Assembly (NCBI GenBank): GCA_018062515.1
Contig: JAGOSC010000050.1
Location: 1 to 17,601 of the forward strand
Source of the DNA: Candidatus Omnitrophota bacterium
Lineage (GTDB): Bacteria; Omnitrophota; Gorgyraeia; Zapsychrales; Zapsychraceae
DNA: 17,601 bases
Direction of reading: 5' to 3'
The position numbers and the translations under genes were made by a program. The notes below the pieces were generated by a model. The model worked only from the letters and a program-made list of their open reading frames with translations, was not told the DNA's origin and ran no database searches. Shown piece after piece: positions 7,128-12,516 of this stretch; within the stretch, counting starts at the first letter, position 1, and each line of letters begins with the position of its first letter.

Positions 7128-7661
7128 ATGTTAAAAAAGATTTTTTTAATTCTCGCCTTAGTTTTAATCGTATTAATTATCTTCATCTCCTCAAGACTAT
7201 CGGAATTCAAAGTAACCCGCTCGACCACAATCTCGGCATCTGCAGAAAATATTTTTAATCAAGTTAATGATTTTCACAATTGGGAAGCGTGGTCACCTTG
7301 GTTAGAACTCGATCCTAATGCCAAAAACACTTTTAACGGACCAGCGTCGGGAGTTGGTTCATCTTTTCATTGGGTGGGCAATCAAAATGTCGGCGAAGGA
7401 AGCATGACGATTACGGAAAGCCGTCCGAATGAAGCCATCAAAATACGCCTCGATTTCATCAAGCCTTTCCCGGGGACAAGTAATGTTGATTTTCAGTTTG
7501 TGCCTCAGGGCAACCAAACGAATGTCACCTGGAGCATGTCTGGGAAGAATAATTTTATGGCCAAAGCCGTAGGTTTATTTATGGATTGCGATAAAATGAT
7601 CGGCGATCAATACGAAAAGGGATTGTCAAATCTAAAAGCGGTTGTTGAAGGAAAAAAATAA
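7128..7661 (+). CDS. Membrane-anchored SRPBCC (START-like) protein
   Basis: Predicted 177 aa. AAGGAG at 7118-7123 gives an excellent ribosome site. Residues 4-22 form one transmembrane anchor or uncleaved signal, so the rest should face the periplasm. The domain (27-174) begins F-K-V-T-R-S-T-T-I-S-A-S-A-E-N-I-F and continues with F-H-N-W-E-A-W-S-P-W, the diagnostic start of SRPBCC/polyketide-cyclase-like proteins with the N-terminal strand, helix and W-x-x-W-S-P-W loop. These helix-grip folds bind hydrophobic ligands; no catalytic function can be read from the sequence. It precedes another exported protein and may share its transcript. Confidence 0.88.
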   Translation: MLKKIFLILALVLIVLIIFISSRLSEFKVTRSTTISASAENIFNQVNDFHNWEAWSPWLELDPNAKNTFNGPASGVGSSFHWVGNQNVGEGSMTITESRPNEAIKIRLDFIKPFPGTSNVDFQFVPQGNQTNVTWSMSGKNNFMAKAVGLFMDCDKMIGDQYEKGLSNLKAVVEGKK

Positions 7662-7695
7662 AAATTGAAGTCTGTCCTAAATTTAAAAGGAGAAA

Positions 7696-8319
7696 ATGAT
7701 GAGAACTCAGCGACTATGTAAATGGATCATGGTTTTAACTATTTTATTAACTTTAGGAACGATTCGATGCGTTGAAGCCGAAGAAACAACGCCGACCGCG
7801 ACGAGCGCCATGGACGAAGCGATGATGGAGGGTATGAAGTACAGCATGCCTGGTGAGGCGCACAAAATCTTTGAACCTATGGTGGGTTTATGGGACATCA
7901 CCTCCCGCATGTGGATGAAACCCGGTGACCAACCGCAAGAATCTAAAGGGACGAGTGACCACACTTGGAAATATGACGGCCGTTTCCTGGCCATGAAATT
8001 TAACTTTGAAATGGATGGGCACAGTATGGAAGGCGTCGATTTTCTAGGCTATGATAACTTTCGCGGTGAATATCAGCTGACGTCTCTCAATAATATGTCC
8101 ACGTCTATGATGCATATGGGTGGTGGCACATACGATCCCGCGACCAAAACACTGACCATTGAAGGGAAGTTTTCCTGTCCCATGACTGGTAATAAAGATG
8201 AATGGATGCGTTCCGAATGGATCATGAATTCCAACACGCAGCATACCTACCAGGCTTTCTTTAAGGATGAAAGTGGAAAAGAGTATAAGGCTATGGAATT
8301 GGTTTATACGAAGAAATAA
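7696..8319 (+). CDS. Secreted DUF1579 family protein
   Basis: Predicted 207 aa. Residues 1-29 form a signal peptide with likely cleavage after V-E-A. The mature protein contains H-K-I-F-E-P-M-V-G-L-W-D-I-T (56-69), D-H-T-W-K-Y-D-G-R-F-L (88-98) and a run of antiparallel strands ending E-L-V-Y-T-K-K, which is the DUF1579 pattern (lipocalin-like barrel of unknown function). It is notably Met-rich (M-M-H-M-G-G and others). AAGGAG at 7687-7692 is only 3 nt from the ATG at 7696 and 6 nt from the ATG at 7699, so the second Met may be the true start. It lies 34 nt after the SRPBCC gene. Confidence 0.88.
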   Translation: MMRTQRLCKWIMVLTILLTLGTIRCVEAEETTPTATSAMDEAMMEGMKYSMPGEAHKIFEPMVGLWDITSRMWMKPGDQPQESKGTSDHTWKYDGRFLAMKFNFEMDGHSMEGVDFLGYDNFRGEYQLTSLNNMSTSMMHMGGGTYDPATKTLTIEGKFSCPMTGNKDEWMRSEWIMNSNTQHTYQAFFKDESGKEYKAMELVYTKK

Positions 8320-8430
8320 AACAGCTCGTCGTTCGAAGAGCTTCGTCGTAGCGCCAAGATCAACGACCGGGCCATCGCTGCCGATAATGATCCAGACTTT
8401 TCGTCTAAAATCCGCACACATTTAAAATAA
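8320..8430 (+). pseudogene. Short coding-like tail in frame with the DUF1579 stop
   Basis: Directly after the DUF1579 stop the same frame stays open for 36 codons to TAA at 8428-8430. The residues read like a real C-terminus: S-F-E-E-L-R-R-S-A-K-I-N-D-R, then A-A-D-N-D-P-D-F-S-S-K-I-R-T-H-L-K. There is no start codon or ribosome site. It could be the remnant of a displaced gene. I cannot identify the parent family, and chance is possible. Confidence 0.3.
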
Positions 8431-8572
8431 ATCGGTTTTTGGGATAACTATATGGAGAATTTTTGGAACAAGTTCACAATAGGATATAGCATAGAGTAGC
8501 ATAGAATATAATAAAAAGTAGGGGGCACCCTTATTAATTTTTCGCAACAGTAGCCCTAAATAGAACCCATTC

Positions 8573-8601
8573 TTGCTTTATCTACCCAATGATTGTATAA
8601 T
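8573..8601 (+). promoter_or_regulatory. Sigma70-type promoter resembling the one at 6333
   Basis: TTGCTT (8573-8578), 17 nt, then a perfect TATAAT (8596-8601), reading towards the micro-ORF at 8649 and the GIY-YIG gene. By eye about 36 of 51 bases match the 6331-6381 promoter region, including the flanking TCTTG and ATATTTG. The rest of 8431-8648 holds a TAGCATAGA direct repeat (about 8487-8508), the 10-mer GGGGGCACCC (8521-8530), and nothing else I can name. Confidence 0.6.
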
Positions 8602-8648
8602 TCCTTTTTAACATATTTGTCAAATTAACCCCTATATTCATTTATATA

Positions 8649-8741
8649 ATGATTAACTCATTGCAAAATAAGCATAAAATTTTCATCGAGACCTACGGCC
8701 CCCACAGATTTGATTGGGGTAATAATGAATCGACATGCTAA
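8649..8741 (+). CDS. 30-aa KIFIETYG micro-ORF, possibly a gene remnant
   Basis: ATG at 8649 to TAA at 8739-8741. It encodes M-I-N-S-L-Q, then K-I-F-I-E-T-Y-G at residues 10-17, after which the frame runs through the left inverted-repeat arm. The same motif occurs at 9077-9100 (K-V-F-I-E-T-Y-G) and 10458-10481 (K-V-F-V-E-I-Y-G). No ribosome site is visible, though a good promoter lies 50 nt upstream. The 3' part overlaps the GIY-YIG start in another frame. It may be the 5' end of a small gene cut by the GIY-YIG cassette. Confidence 0.35.
   Translation: MINSLQNKHKIFIETYGPHRFDWGNNESTC
8698..8722 (+). repeat. Left arm of the inverted repeat around the GIY-YIG gene
   Basis: Pairs with 9020-9048: 17 bp are perfect (8706-8722 with 9020-9036), then a 4-nt bulge AAAC on the right arm, then 8 bp (8698-8705 with 9041-9048). 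The arm ends at the GGGG that serves as the GIY-YIG ribosome site. Confidence 0.85.
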
Positions 8742-9006
8742 ATTTTTTGTATATATCATTCAGGATAAGAACGGCACTTATTACACGGGATATACAAAGG
8801 ACATTAATAAACGATTAGAGTTACATGAAAAGGGTACCGGAGCTAAGTATCTCAGGGGACGTCAACCTTTAAAGCTAGTTTTTCTGAAAGAATACTCATA
8901 TTATAAAAATGCTTTAGCCGCTGAACAGCGTATTAAAAAATACACGCGAGACAGAAAAGAAACGCTTATAAAAATCTACGCACAATCTGGAACAAATGGT
9001 CGATAA
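8725..9006 (+). CDS. Small GIY-YIG family endonuclease (UPF0213 type)
   Basis: Predicted 93 aa, the usual length of single-domain GIY-YIG proteins. The catalytic domain shows V-Y-I-I-Q (GIY-like strand, 9-13), T-Y-Y-T-G-Y-T (18-24, the YIG-like strand), an Arg in the following helix N-K-R-L-E-L-H (29-35), and Glu in A-L-A-A-E-Q-R-I-K-K (68-77) as metal ligand. The start is the ATG at 8725, behind TTGGGGTAATA; an earlier TTG at 8710 falls inside the inverted-repeat arm. The gene lies almost exactly between two inverted-repeat arms, with KVFIETYG-type micro-ORFs on both sides, suggesting a mobile cassette. Such proteins nick DNA, but the natural role of the small UPF0213 group is uncertain. Confidence 0.9.
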   Translation: MNRHAKFFVYIIQDKNGTYYTGYTKDINKRLELHEKGTGAKYLRGRQPLKLVFLKEYSYYKNALAAEQRIKKYTRDRKETLIKIYAQSGTNGR

Positions 9007-9019
9007 AAATAACAATGCT

Positions 9020-9048
9020 TTACCCCAATCAAATCTAAACGTGGGGGC
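9020..9048 (-). repeat. Right arm of the inverted repeat around the GIY-YIG gene
   Basis: Starts 14 nt after the GIY-YIG stop and is the reverse complement of 8698-8722 apart from AAAC at 9037-9040. Its end overlaps GGGGGCACCC (9043-9052), repeated directly at 8521-8530. Confidence 0.85.
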
Positions 9049-9049
9049 A

Positions 9050-9100
9050 CCCATGTTTATGTTTCAAGAAAAACCAAAGGTTTTTATTGAAACATATGGG
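9050..9100. repeat. Long near-perfect hairpin with an AAA loop
   Basis: Arms 9059-9075 and 9079-9095 are complementary over 17 bp with one mismatch (9068 opposite 9086) around the 3-nt loop AAA. Outside a short bulge, CCCAT (9050-9054) pairs with ATGGG (9096-9100). No T-run follows, so it is not a normal terminator. It lies immediately after the right inverted-repeat arm. Confidence 0.8.
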
Positions 9101-9170
9101 TGACCGATGGACACGTTATCGGGTAGCAATGGCAAAAATTGCTAAAGCGTTGTATAACAATCAATTATAA
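9053..9170 (+). pseudogene. Frameshifted KVFIETYG micro-ORF
   Basis: From the ATG at 9053 the frame gives M-F-M-F-Q-E-K-P-K-V-F-I-E-T-Y-G and stops at TGA 9101-9103. Skipping one base at 9098, the next frame continues D-R-W-T-R-Y-R-V-A-M-A-K-I-A-K-A-L-Y-N-N-Q-L and stops at 9168-9170. The joined product aligns with the ORF at 10437 (K-V-F-V-E-I-Y-G...W-P-Q-Y-K-R-M-M...A-E-A), which supports one ancestral gene with a +1 shift. The hairpin covers its first half, which is a competing explanation for the sequence. Confidence 0.4.
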
Positions 9171-9284
9171 ATAATTCCATAAATCCCACCATACATAAAA
9201 AATATAAATTTCCAAAACTTTTACAAAACGCTCGATATAGAAACGATCAATCGGACGCCTGCCAGATGCATGCTAGTCATAGAC

Positions 9285-9312
9285 TTGACAATCCAAATTT
9301 AAGTGCTATATT
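9285..9312 (+). promoter_or_regulatory. Promoter of the MazE-like/Doc operon
   Basis: TTGACA (9285-9290, consensus), 16-nt spacer, TATATT (9307-9312, 5 of 6). The start codon of the antitoxin lies 37 nt further on. The upstream stretch 9171-9284 shows no gene. Confidence 0.7.
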
Positions 9313-9323
9313 GTTACTACAAT
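9310..9323. promoter_or_regulatory. Candidate autoregulatory operator (palindrome over the -10)
   Basis: ATTGT-TACT-ACAAT is a perfect 5-bp palindrome that overlaps the -10 box and the expected start site. AbrB/MazE antitoxins usually repress their own operon by binding such sites; assignment here is by position only. Confidence 0.45.
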
Positions 9324-9348
9324 GTATTAACATAAAGGAGGCATGCGC

Positions 9349-9576
9349 ATGATTAAAACACTCACAGCCCACGGGAACAGTCAGGCATTAGTCATCGAAA
9401 AGGCTATTTTGCAACTGTTAAATATTGATGTCAAAACCCCTTTGGAAGTCTCAACAGACGGGATGAATATTATAATTTCTCCTGTCCGAAGCAAAGCCAG
9501 AGAAAAGGCTTTTCGTTCGGCACTTAATAAAACCAATAAAAAGCACGCCAAAACACTAAAGAAGCTTGCCGAATAA
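9349..9576 (+). CDS. AbrB/MazE-type antitoxin
   Basis: Predicted 75 aa from the ATG at 9349; AAGGAG at 9335-9340 is 8 nt upstream, better spaced than for the ATG at 9343. Residues 2-46 form a swapped-hairpin AbrB domain: K-T-L-T-A-H-G-N-S-Q-A-L-V-I-E-K-A-I-L (3-21) is the classic MazE/SpoVT start, followed by L-N-I-D and P-L-E-V-S-T-D-G-M-N-I-I-I-S-P. The Lys-rich helical tail (48-75) should bind the toxin. The doc gene follows after 4 nt, so this is a type II toxin-antitoxin operon. The antitoxin frame is intact while the toxin is frameshifted. Confidence 0.87.
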   Translation: MIKTLTAHGNSQALVIEKAILQLLNIDVKTPLEVSTDGMNIIISPVRSKAREKAFRSALNKTNKKHAKTLKKLAE

Positions 9577-9580
9577 AGCT

Positions 9581-9972
9581 ATGAAGGAGCCTTTATTCCT
9601 AACACTGGCTGAAATATTAGAAATCCATAAAAATCAGATTGAACTTTATGGCGCGATGCTGGAGTGCGTGATTTGGGATTATTGCAATCCGCCATATCCC
9701 AACCTCAAATGACCTTCCAAAATGAATATCTTCATAAAGATGTTTATATGCAAGCGTCCGCTTACGCATTTCACATAGCGAAAAATCATCCGTTCGTTGA
9801 TGGCAATAAAAGAACAGGTCTTACGTCCGCCCTGGTTTTTCTTGAAATGAATGGAATCAGCATCAACGACCCAAAACAAAAACTGTTGGATGGCATGCTG
9901 AATATCGCTGAAGGGAAAATGGATAAAATTGATTTTGCTAAAGTCCTGAAATCTTTGGCGGGGGATACATAA
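9581..9972 (+). pseudogene. doc: Doc/Fic-family toxin with a one-base frameshift
   Basis: From the ATG at 9581 the reading is M-K-E-P-L-F-L-T-L-A-E-I-L-E-I-H-K-N-Q-I, the normal Doc N-terminus. At 9650-9655 GGCGC appears where the family needs the codons for G-G-D-A-G-V-R-D-L-G; one missing G shifts the frame. From about 9655 the downstream frame resumes D-A-G-V-R-D-L-G-L-L-Q-S-A and continues to 9972 with the Fic motif H-P-F-V-D-G-N-K-R-T-G-L intact. The restored protein would be about 130 aa, the usual length of Doc, which phosphorylates EF-Tu. The active site is preserved, so this is either a recent loss-of-toxin mutation or a sequencing error; a GTG at 9664 could start a short fragment lacking the N-terminal helix. 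Confidence 0.87.
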
Positions 9973-10102
9973 TTCCAAATCTAGTTGAATGTCACCAATA
10001 AAATTAACACGTATATAACTCGGCGGAATGACAATAGTAATGTATAGACAAATTTATTAAAAATGTGTGATGAGAATAAAAGACGCAAAAAGGAATCTTA
10101 AT

Positions 10103-10279
10103 ATGGCGATTACACGAAACTTTAAAGAAACTGTACAAGCACGCGCTATGAGCGACTCTGCATTTCGCGAAGGGATGTTTCGTGAAAGTATCGAATGCAT
10201 GCTTGAAGGCGACCTCAAAACAGGAAAAGCGCTTTTCAGAGATTACATCCATGTCATTGCGTCCAACCCAATAATTTGA
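10103..10279 (+). CDS. Truncated addiction-module antidote protein lacking its HTH half
   Basis: Predicted 58 aa. AAGGA at 10090-10094 precedes the ATG at 10103. The sequence M-A-I-T-R-N-F-K-E-T-V-Q-A-R, then F-R-E-G-M-F-R-E-S-I-E-C-M-L-E-G-D-L, then T-G-K-A-L-F-R-D-Y-I matches the N-terminal half of the common HigA-like antidote family of about 100 residues. In that family the next segment is A-T-I-G-F-E-x-L-A, leading into a helix-turn-helix; here it becomes H-V-I-A-S-N-P-I-I and stops. I see no HTH remnant in other frames downstream, and no RelE-type toxin gene next to it. It is therefore probably a decayed antitoxin, though a short peptide could still be made. Confidence 0.7.
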   Translation: MAITRNFKETVQARAMSDSAFREGMFRESIECMLEGDLKTGKALFRDYIHVIASNPII

Positions 10280-10307
10280 TAATCCAAAACTATTCAATAA
10301 ATTATGT

Positions 10308-10436
10308 ATGAAGAAAAACAAGTCACAAAACCTCAAACATAAACTAGAAGTGATGATAAAAGTACTCAAGATTAAATCCACGCTTAATTGTGTTGCGACA
10401 AAAAAATGTCAAATAAATTTTAAGGACAGATCTTAA
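10308..10436 (+). CDS. 42-aa micro-ORF, TLNCVA..KCQINF family (copy 1)
   Basis: M-K-K-N-K-S-Q then a Lys-rich amphipathic helix (L-E-V-M-I-K-V-L-K), ending with T-L-N-C-V-A-T-K-K-C-Q-I-N-F. A second copy at 12765 has the same size, the same helix and the same C-terminal motif with two cysteines spaced CX5C. No good ribosome site is visible. Its TAA is followed directly by the ATG of the next micro-ORF, so the two could be coupled. The family is unknown to me; conservation at both the protein and the DNA level (40 of 44 bases over the motif) supports a real functional unit or recent duplication. Confidence 0.55.
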   Translation: MKKNKSQNLKHKLEVMIKVLKIKSTLNCVATKKCQINFKDRS

Positions 10437-10544
10437 ATGATTAATACAATGAATAAAAAAGTTTTTGTTGAAATCTACGGGCTGGCCGTCTGGCCACAAT
10501 ATAAACGCATGATGCAGGAGATGGCGGAGGCGGTTATTGGCTGA
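10437..10544 (+). CDS. 35-aa micro-ORF, KVFIETYG family (copy 3)
   Basis: ATG at 10437 immediately follows the stop of the previous micro-ORF; TGA at 10542-10544. It encodes M-I-N-T-M-N-K-K-V-F-V-E-I-Y-G, then L-A-V-W-P-Q-Y-K-R-M-M-Q-E-M-A-E-A-V-I-G. Position by position it resembles the joined frames at 9053-9170 (K-V-F-I-E-T-Y-G, W-x-x-Y-x-x-x-M-x-x-x-A-x-A). After the stop, another frame stays open to 10682, so a longer ancestral protein with a frameshift is possible but weakly supported. GGACAG at 10424-10429, 7 nt before the ATG, may act as a ribosome site. Confidence 0.5.
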   Translation: MINTMNKKVFVEIYGLAVWPQYKRMMQEMAEAVIG

Positions 10545-10640
10545 TTCTCACTCGTCGCGGGCTGTTTCCAAAACAGTATTTTTTTGAAGTTGTACTTGAA
10601 ATAAGTCCAGATTCCCCGCTTTTAATAATCTTCCGATTTT

Positions 10641-10679
10641 TAATGTTCACTCCGACCCTAATGTTCACTAAAAAGTGAA
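10641..10679. repeat. TAATGTTCACT direct repeats with a TTCACT-AAAA-AGTGAA palindrome
   Basis: Two identical 11-mers at 10641-10651 and 10659-10669, and a perfect inverted repeat at 10664-10679. The layout looks like a binding site for a dimeric regulator upstream of the AbiE pair. The rest of 10545-10640 shows no convincing gene. Confidence 0.55.
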
Positions 10680-10705
10680 TATTACTTGCTGTTGTCATTA
10701 TCTCT

Positions 10706-10738
10706 AATTTACGATAAATCCCTCTGGAGGGATAAATG
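10706..10738 (+). repeat. Duplicated leader, copy 1 (palindrome ATCCCTC..GAGGGAT)
   Basis: Starts AATTTACGATAAATCCCTC and resembles 10828-10859, the leader directly before abiEi. It holds a perfect 7-bp palindrome with a 2-nt centre at 10718-10733. Copy 1 ends at ATG-TGA and leads into no usable ORF, so it may be the leader of a lost gene or a second operator. Confidence 0.6.
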
Positions 10739-10786
10739 TGAAATTAAAAATAGCGGTGTCAAGCGAACCGTAATAGTAGATTATTG

Positions 10787-10814
10787 TTGACTATTAAAAG
10801 AAAAATGATATTCT
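10787..10814 (+). promoter_or_regulatory. Likely promoter of the AbiE operon
   Basis: TTGACT (10787-10792), 16 nt, TATTCT (10809-10814). It lies between the two copies of the duplicated leader, so a protein bound to both could block it. Confidence 0.5.
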
Positions 10815-10827
10815 TTAGCTATAAATA

Positions 10828-10859
10828 AATTTACGATAGTTCCCTGAGGGGGCATTATG
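10828..10859 (+). repeat. Duplicated leader, copy 2, carrying the abiEi ribosome site
   Basis: AATTTACGATAGTTCCCTGAG followed by GGGGCATTATG; the CCCTGAGGG palindrome (10842-10850) merges with the GAGGGGG ribosome site. It matches 10706-10738 over its first half. Binding here would hide both the leader and the start codon at 10857. Confidence 0.55.
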
Positions 10860-11648
10860 AACAATAATAAAAGAACAAGGCTCGGCGAGAAGGAAATCGA
10901 GGTCATTTCGCGCCTTTCATATGAGAAAAAGCGCATAATAACCAAAGAAGATTTGGATGCCTTTTTTAAATTTAATGATATTGAGCGCAACAAAATAGTT
11001 TATCGTCTGAAGAAAAAGAGGATTTTTTCTCCTATCAAAAGAGGAGTATATGTTTTTTCTCCTCTTCAATATGGTGATCAGGGAGCTGGCATCAACGAGA
11101 TGCTAATACCGCCTCAATTTTTCCCACAGGGCAATTATTATGTCGGTTATTCAACGATGTATAGCTATTACAGCTTAACCGAACAAATCTTTCAGACGGT
11201 GTATGTATTAAATACGTCCTTACAGCGCAGAAAAGAGATCTGTGGGGTAATATTTAATTTCTTAAGAGTTCCAGAAAACAGGATGTACGGTTTTGAAACA
11301 ATTAATATTGAGGGGAAGCAGGTAATCATTAGTTCTTTAGAACGGACATTGGTAGATTTGATTTATTTTAATAAACCAGTAGGTGGCATTGTTTCTGCTC
11401 TTGAAATCCTTGGTAGTGAGTTAAAAAAAAGCCGTTGTGATATGACGAAATTTATCCGCTTTGCGGCGAAATTTCCAAATGTGACAACACGTAAAATGAT
11501 CGGCATATTCCTTGAAAGCCAGGGTTATTTGGATGATAAACTTGGCCCCTTAATCAAGAGCATTAAAAACACATCGACTGGATCTTTTACTGGATCATTT
11601 AAAGGTAAATTAAACAAAAAATGGAGAGTCATCATCAATGATTCATAA
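10857..11648 (+). CDS. abiEi: AbiEi antitoxin / transcriptional regulator of type IV toxin-antitoxin pair
   Basis: Predicted 263 aa. GAGGGGG sits 5 nt before the ATG. The N-terminal winged helix (about 12-67) reads I-I-T-K-E-D-L-D-A-F-F, then I-V-Y-R-L-K-K-K-R-I-F-S-P-I-K-R-G-V-Y-V, as in AbiEi. The C-terminal domain has Y-Y-V-G-Y-S-T-M-Y-S-Y-Y-S-L-T-E-Q (94-110) and I-S-S-L-E-R-T-L-V-D-L-I-Y (158-170), the usual AbiEi landmarks. In characterised systems AbiEi represses its own operon by binding inverted repeats in the promoter and counters AbiEii without forming a stable complex. Near the C-terminus a 12-nt tandem duplication (11577-11600) encodes T-G-S-F twice. The 3' end overlaps abiEii by 11 nt. 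Confidence 0.9.
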   Translation: MNNNKRTRLGEKEIEVISRLSYEKKRIITKEDLDAFFKFNDIERNKIVYRLKKKRIFSPIKRGVYVFSPLQYGDQGAGINEMLIPPQFFPQGNYYVGYSTMYSYYSLTEQIFQTVYVLNTSLQRRKEICGVIFNFLRVPENRMYGFETINIEGKQVIISSLERTLVDLIYFNKPVGGIVSALEILGSELKKSRCDMTKFIRFAAKFPNVTTRKMIGIFLESQGYLDDKLGPLIKSIKNTSTGSFTGSFKGKLNKKWRVIINDS

Positions 11649-12516
11649 GGATAGGGCTCAATTTAGTGATGTGATCAATATGGCAGTTAATCGTACCGGC
11701 TTTCGTGCGTCACTGCTCGAGAAGGACTATTACTTAACGTTGATTTTATCAAGGATCAACGAGCTTTCAGAGGATCTTATATTTAAGGGTGGGACGTGCC
11801 TTAATAAAATCTATTATTCGTATTATCGCTTGAGCGAAGATTTGGATTTTAGCATGCGCCTGCCAGAATATGAAACATCGCGTGCAAATCGAAGAAAATC
11901 CATACAGCCTGTTAAGGACAATATTGCGAATTTTGTTAAAAGATTTGGTTTACGTCTTGATGGCGAGGAAAACGCAGGGCGCAATGAATCAAAACAGTAT
12001 GTGTATTATCTTACCTACAAATCGGTTATTCAACCTGCAGACCAGCTTATCAAATTTGAGATAGGTTTAAGGTTTAATCCAATTTGTCCAGCTGTAAATA
12101 AACCGGTGCAGCATAAATTTCTACACCCATTTACCCAAGAGCCTTTGTTTGACGGAGGCAAAGTCAATTGTTTATCGCTTGATGAAATTGTAAGCGAGAA
12201 ATTAAGGGCCGCTGCTTTAAGGAAAACCATTGCCCCGCGTGATTTTTATGATTTGGATTTTATTCTTCGCAATAATTTTGATATTGCCAACAAGGGCATT
12301 ATGGATCTCTTTATGAAAAAAGTGGCTGAGGACAACGGGAGAGATGATTTATCAAAATACCGCGTGAACCTTGGCCGCTCAGATGATGAAATTAAAGACA
12401 TGAGCTCACGCATAGAAAAAGAGCTGTTTGATGTTTTAACTCCGGATGAGCAGAAAAATTTCAATCTCGATTCTGCGCTTAAGCGGATTAATAAGAAGAT
12501 GGGAGGCGTTAAATAA
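11638..12516 (+). CDS. abiEii: AbiEii nucleotidyltransferase toxin
   Basis: Predicted 292 aa, a full-length AbiEii. The four family motifs are present: G-G-T-C-L-N-K (51-57), R-L-S-E-D-L-D-F-S with Asp68/Asp70 (64-72), K-F-E-I-G (139-143), and the L-D-E-I-V-S-E-K-L-R (181-190) plus P-R-D-F-Y-D-L (200-206) helix. These enzymes use nucleotides (GTP-preferring in studied AbiEii; tRNA acceptor ends in the related MenT) and stop growth, giving abortive phage defence. AGAG at 11623-11626 is the nearest ribosome-site candidate, and the start overlaps abiEi, consistent with coupling. All catalytic residues I can check are intact, so the pair should be functional. It is more complete than the nucleotidyltransferase at 6401. 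Confidence 0.93.
   Translation: MIHKDRAQFSDVINMAVNRTGFRASLLEKDYYLTLILSRINELSEDLIFKGGTCLNKIYYSYYRLSEDLDFSMRLPEYETSRANRRKSIQPVKDNIANFVKRFGLRLDGEENAGRNESKQYVYYLTYKSVIQPADQLIKFEIGLRFNPICPAVNKPVQHKFLHPFTQEPLFDGGKVNCLSLDEIVSEKLRAAALRKTIAPRDFYDLDFILRNNFDIANKGIMDLFMKKVAEDNGRDDLSKYRVNLGRSDDEIKDMSSRIEKELFDVLTPDEQKNFNLDSALKRINKKMGGVK

Noticed and set aside
7707..8421. Minus-strand frames of about 95 and 125 codons over the DUF1579 gene.
   Set aside because: They mirror a well-supported + strand gene and have no ribosome site or protein family character.
8649..9100. K-V-F-I-E-T-Y-G resembles the N-terminus of MiaB-type radical-SAM methylthiotransferases.
   Set aside because: The Cys that follows G in those enzymes and the later CxxxCxxC cluster are missing, and the downstream W-x-x-Y pattern does not match.
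9050..9100. Hairpin as an integron attC site or a terminator.
   Set aside because: No attC core sites are visible, and no T-run follows the stem.
10004..10381. A 125-codon minus-strand frame over the antidote and micro-ORFs.
   Set aside because: Phe/Cys/His-rich composition is typical of the complement of A+T-rich coding DNA, and the + strand antidote is clearly recognisable.
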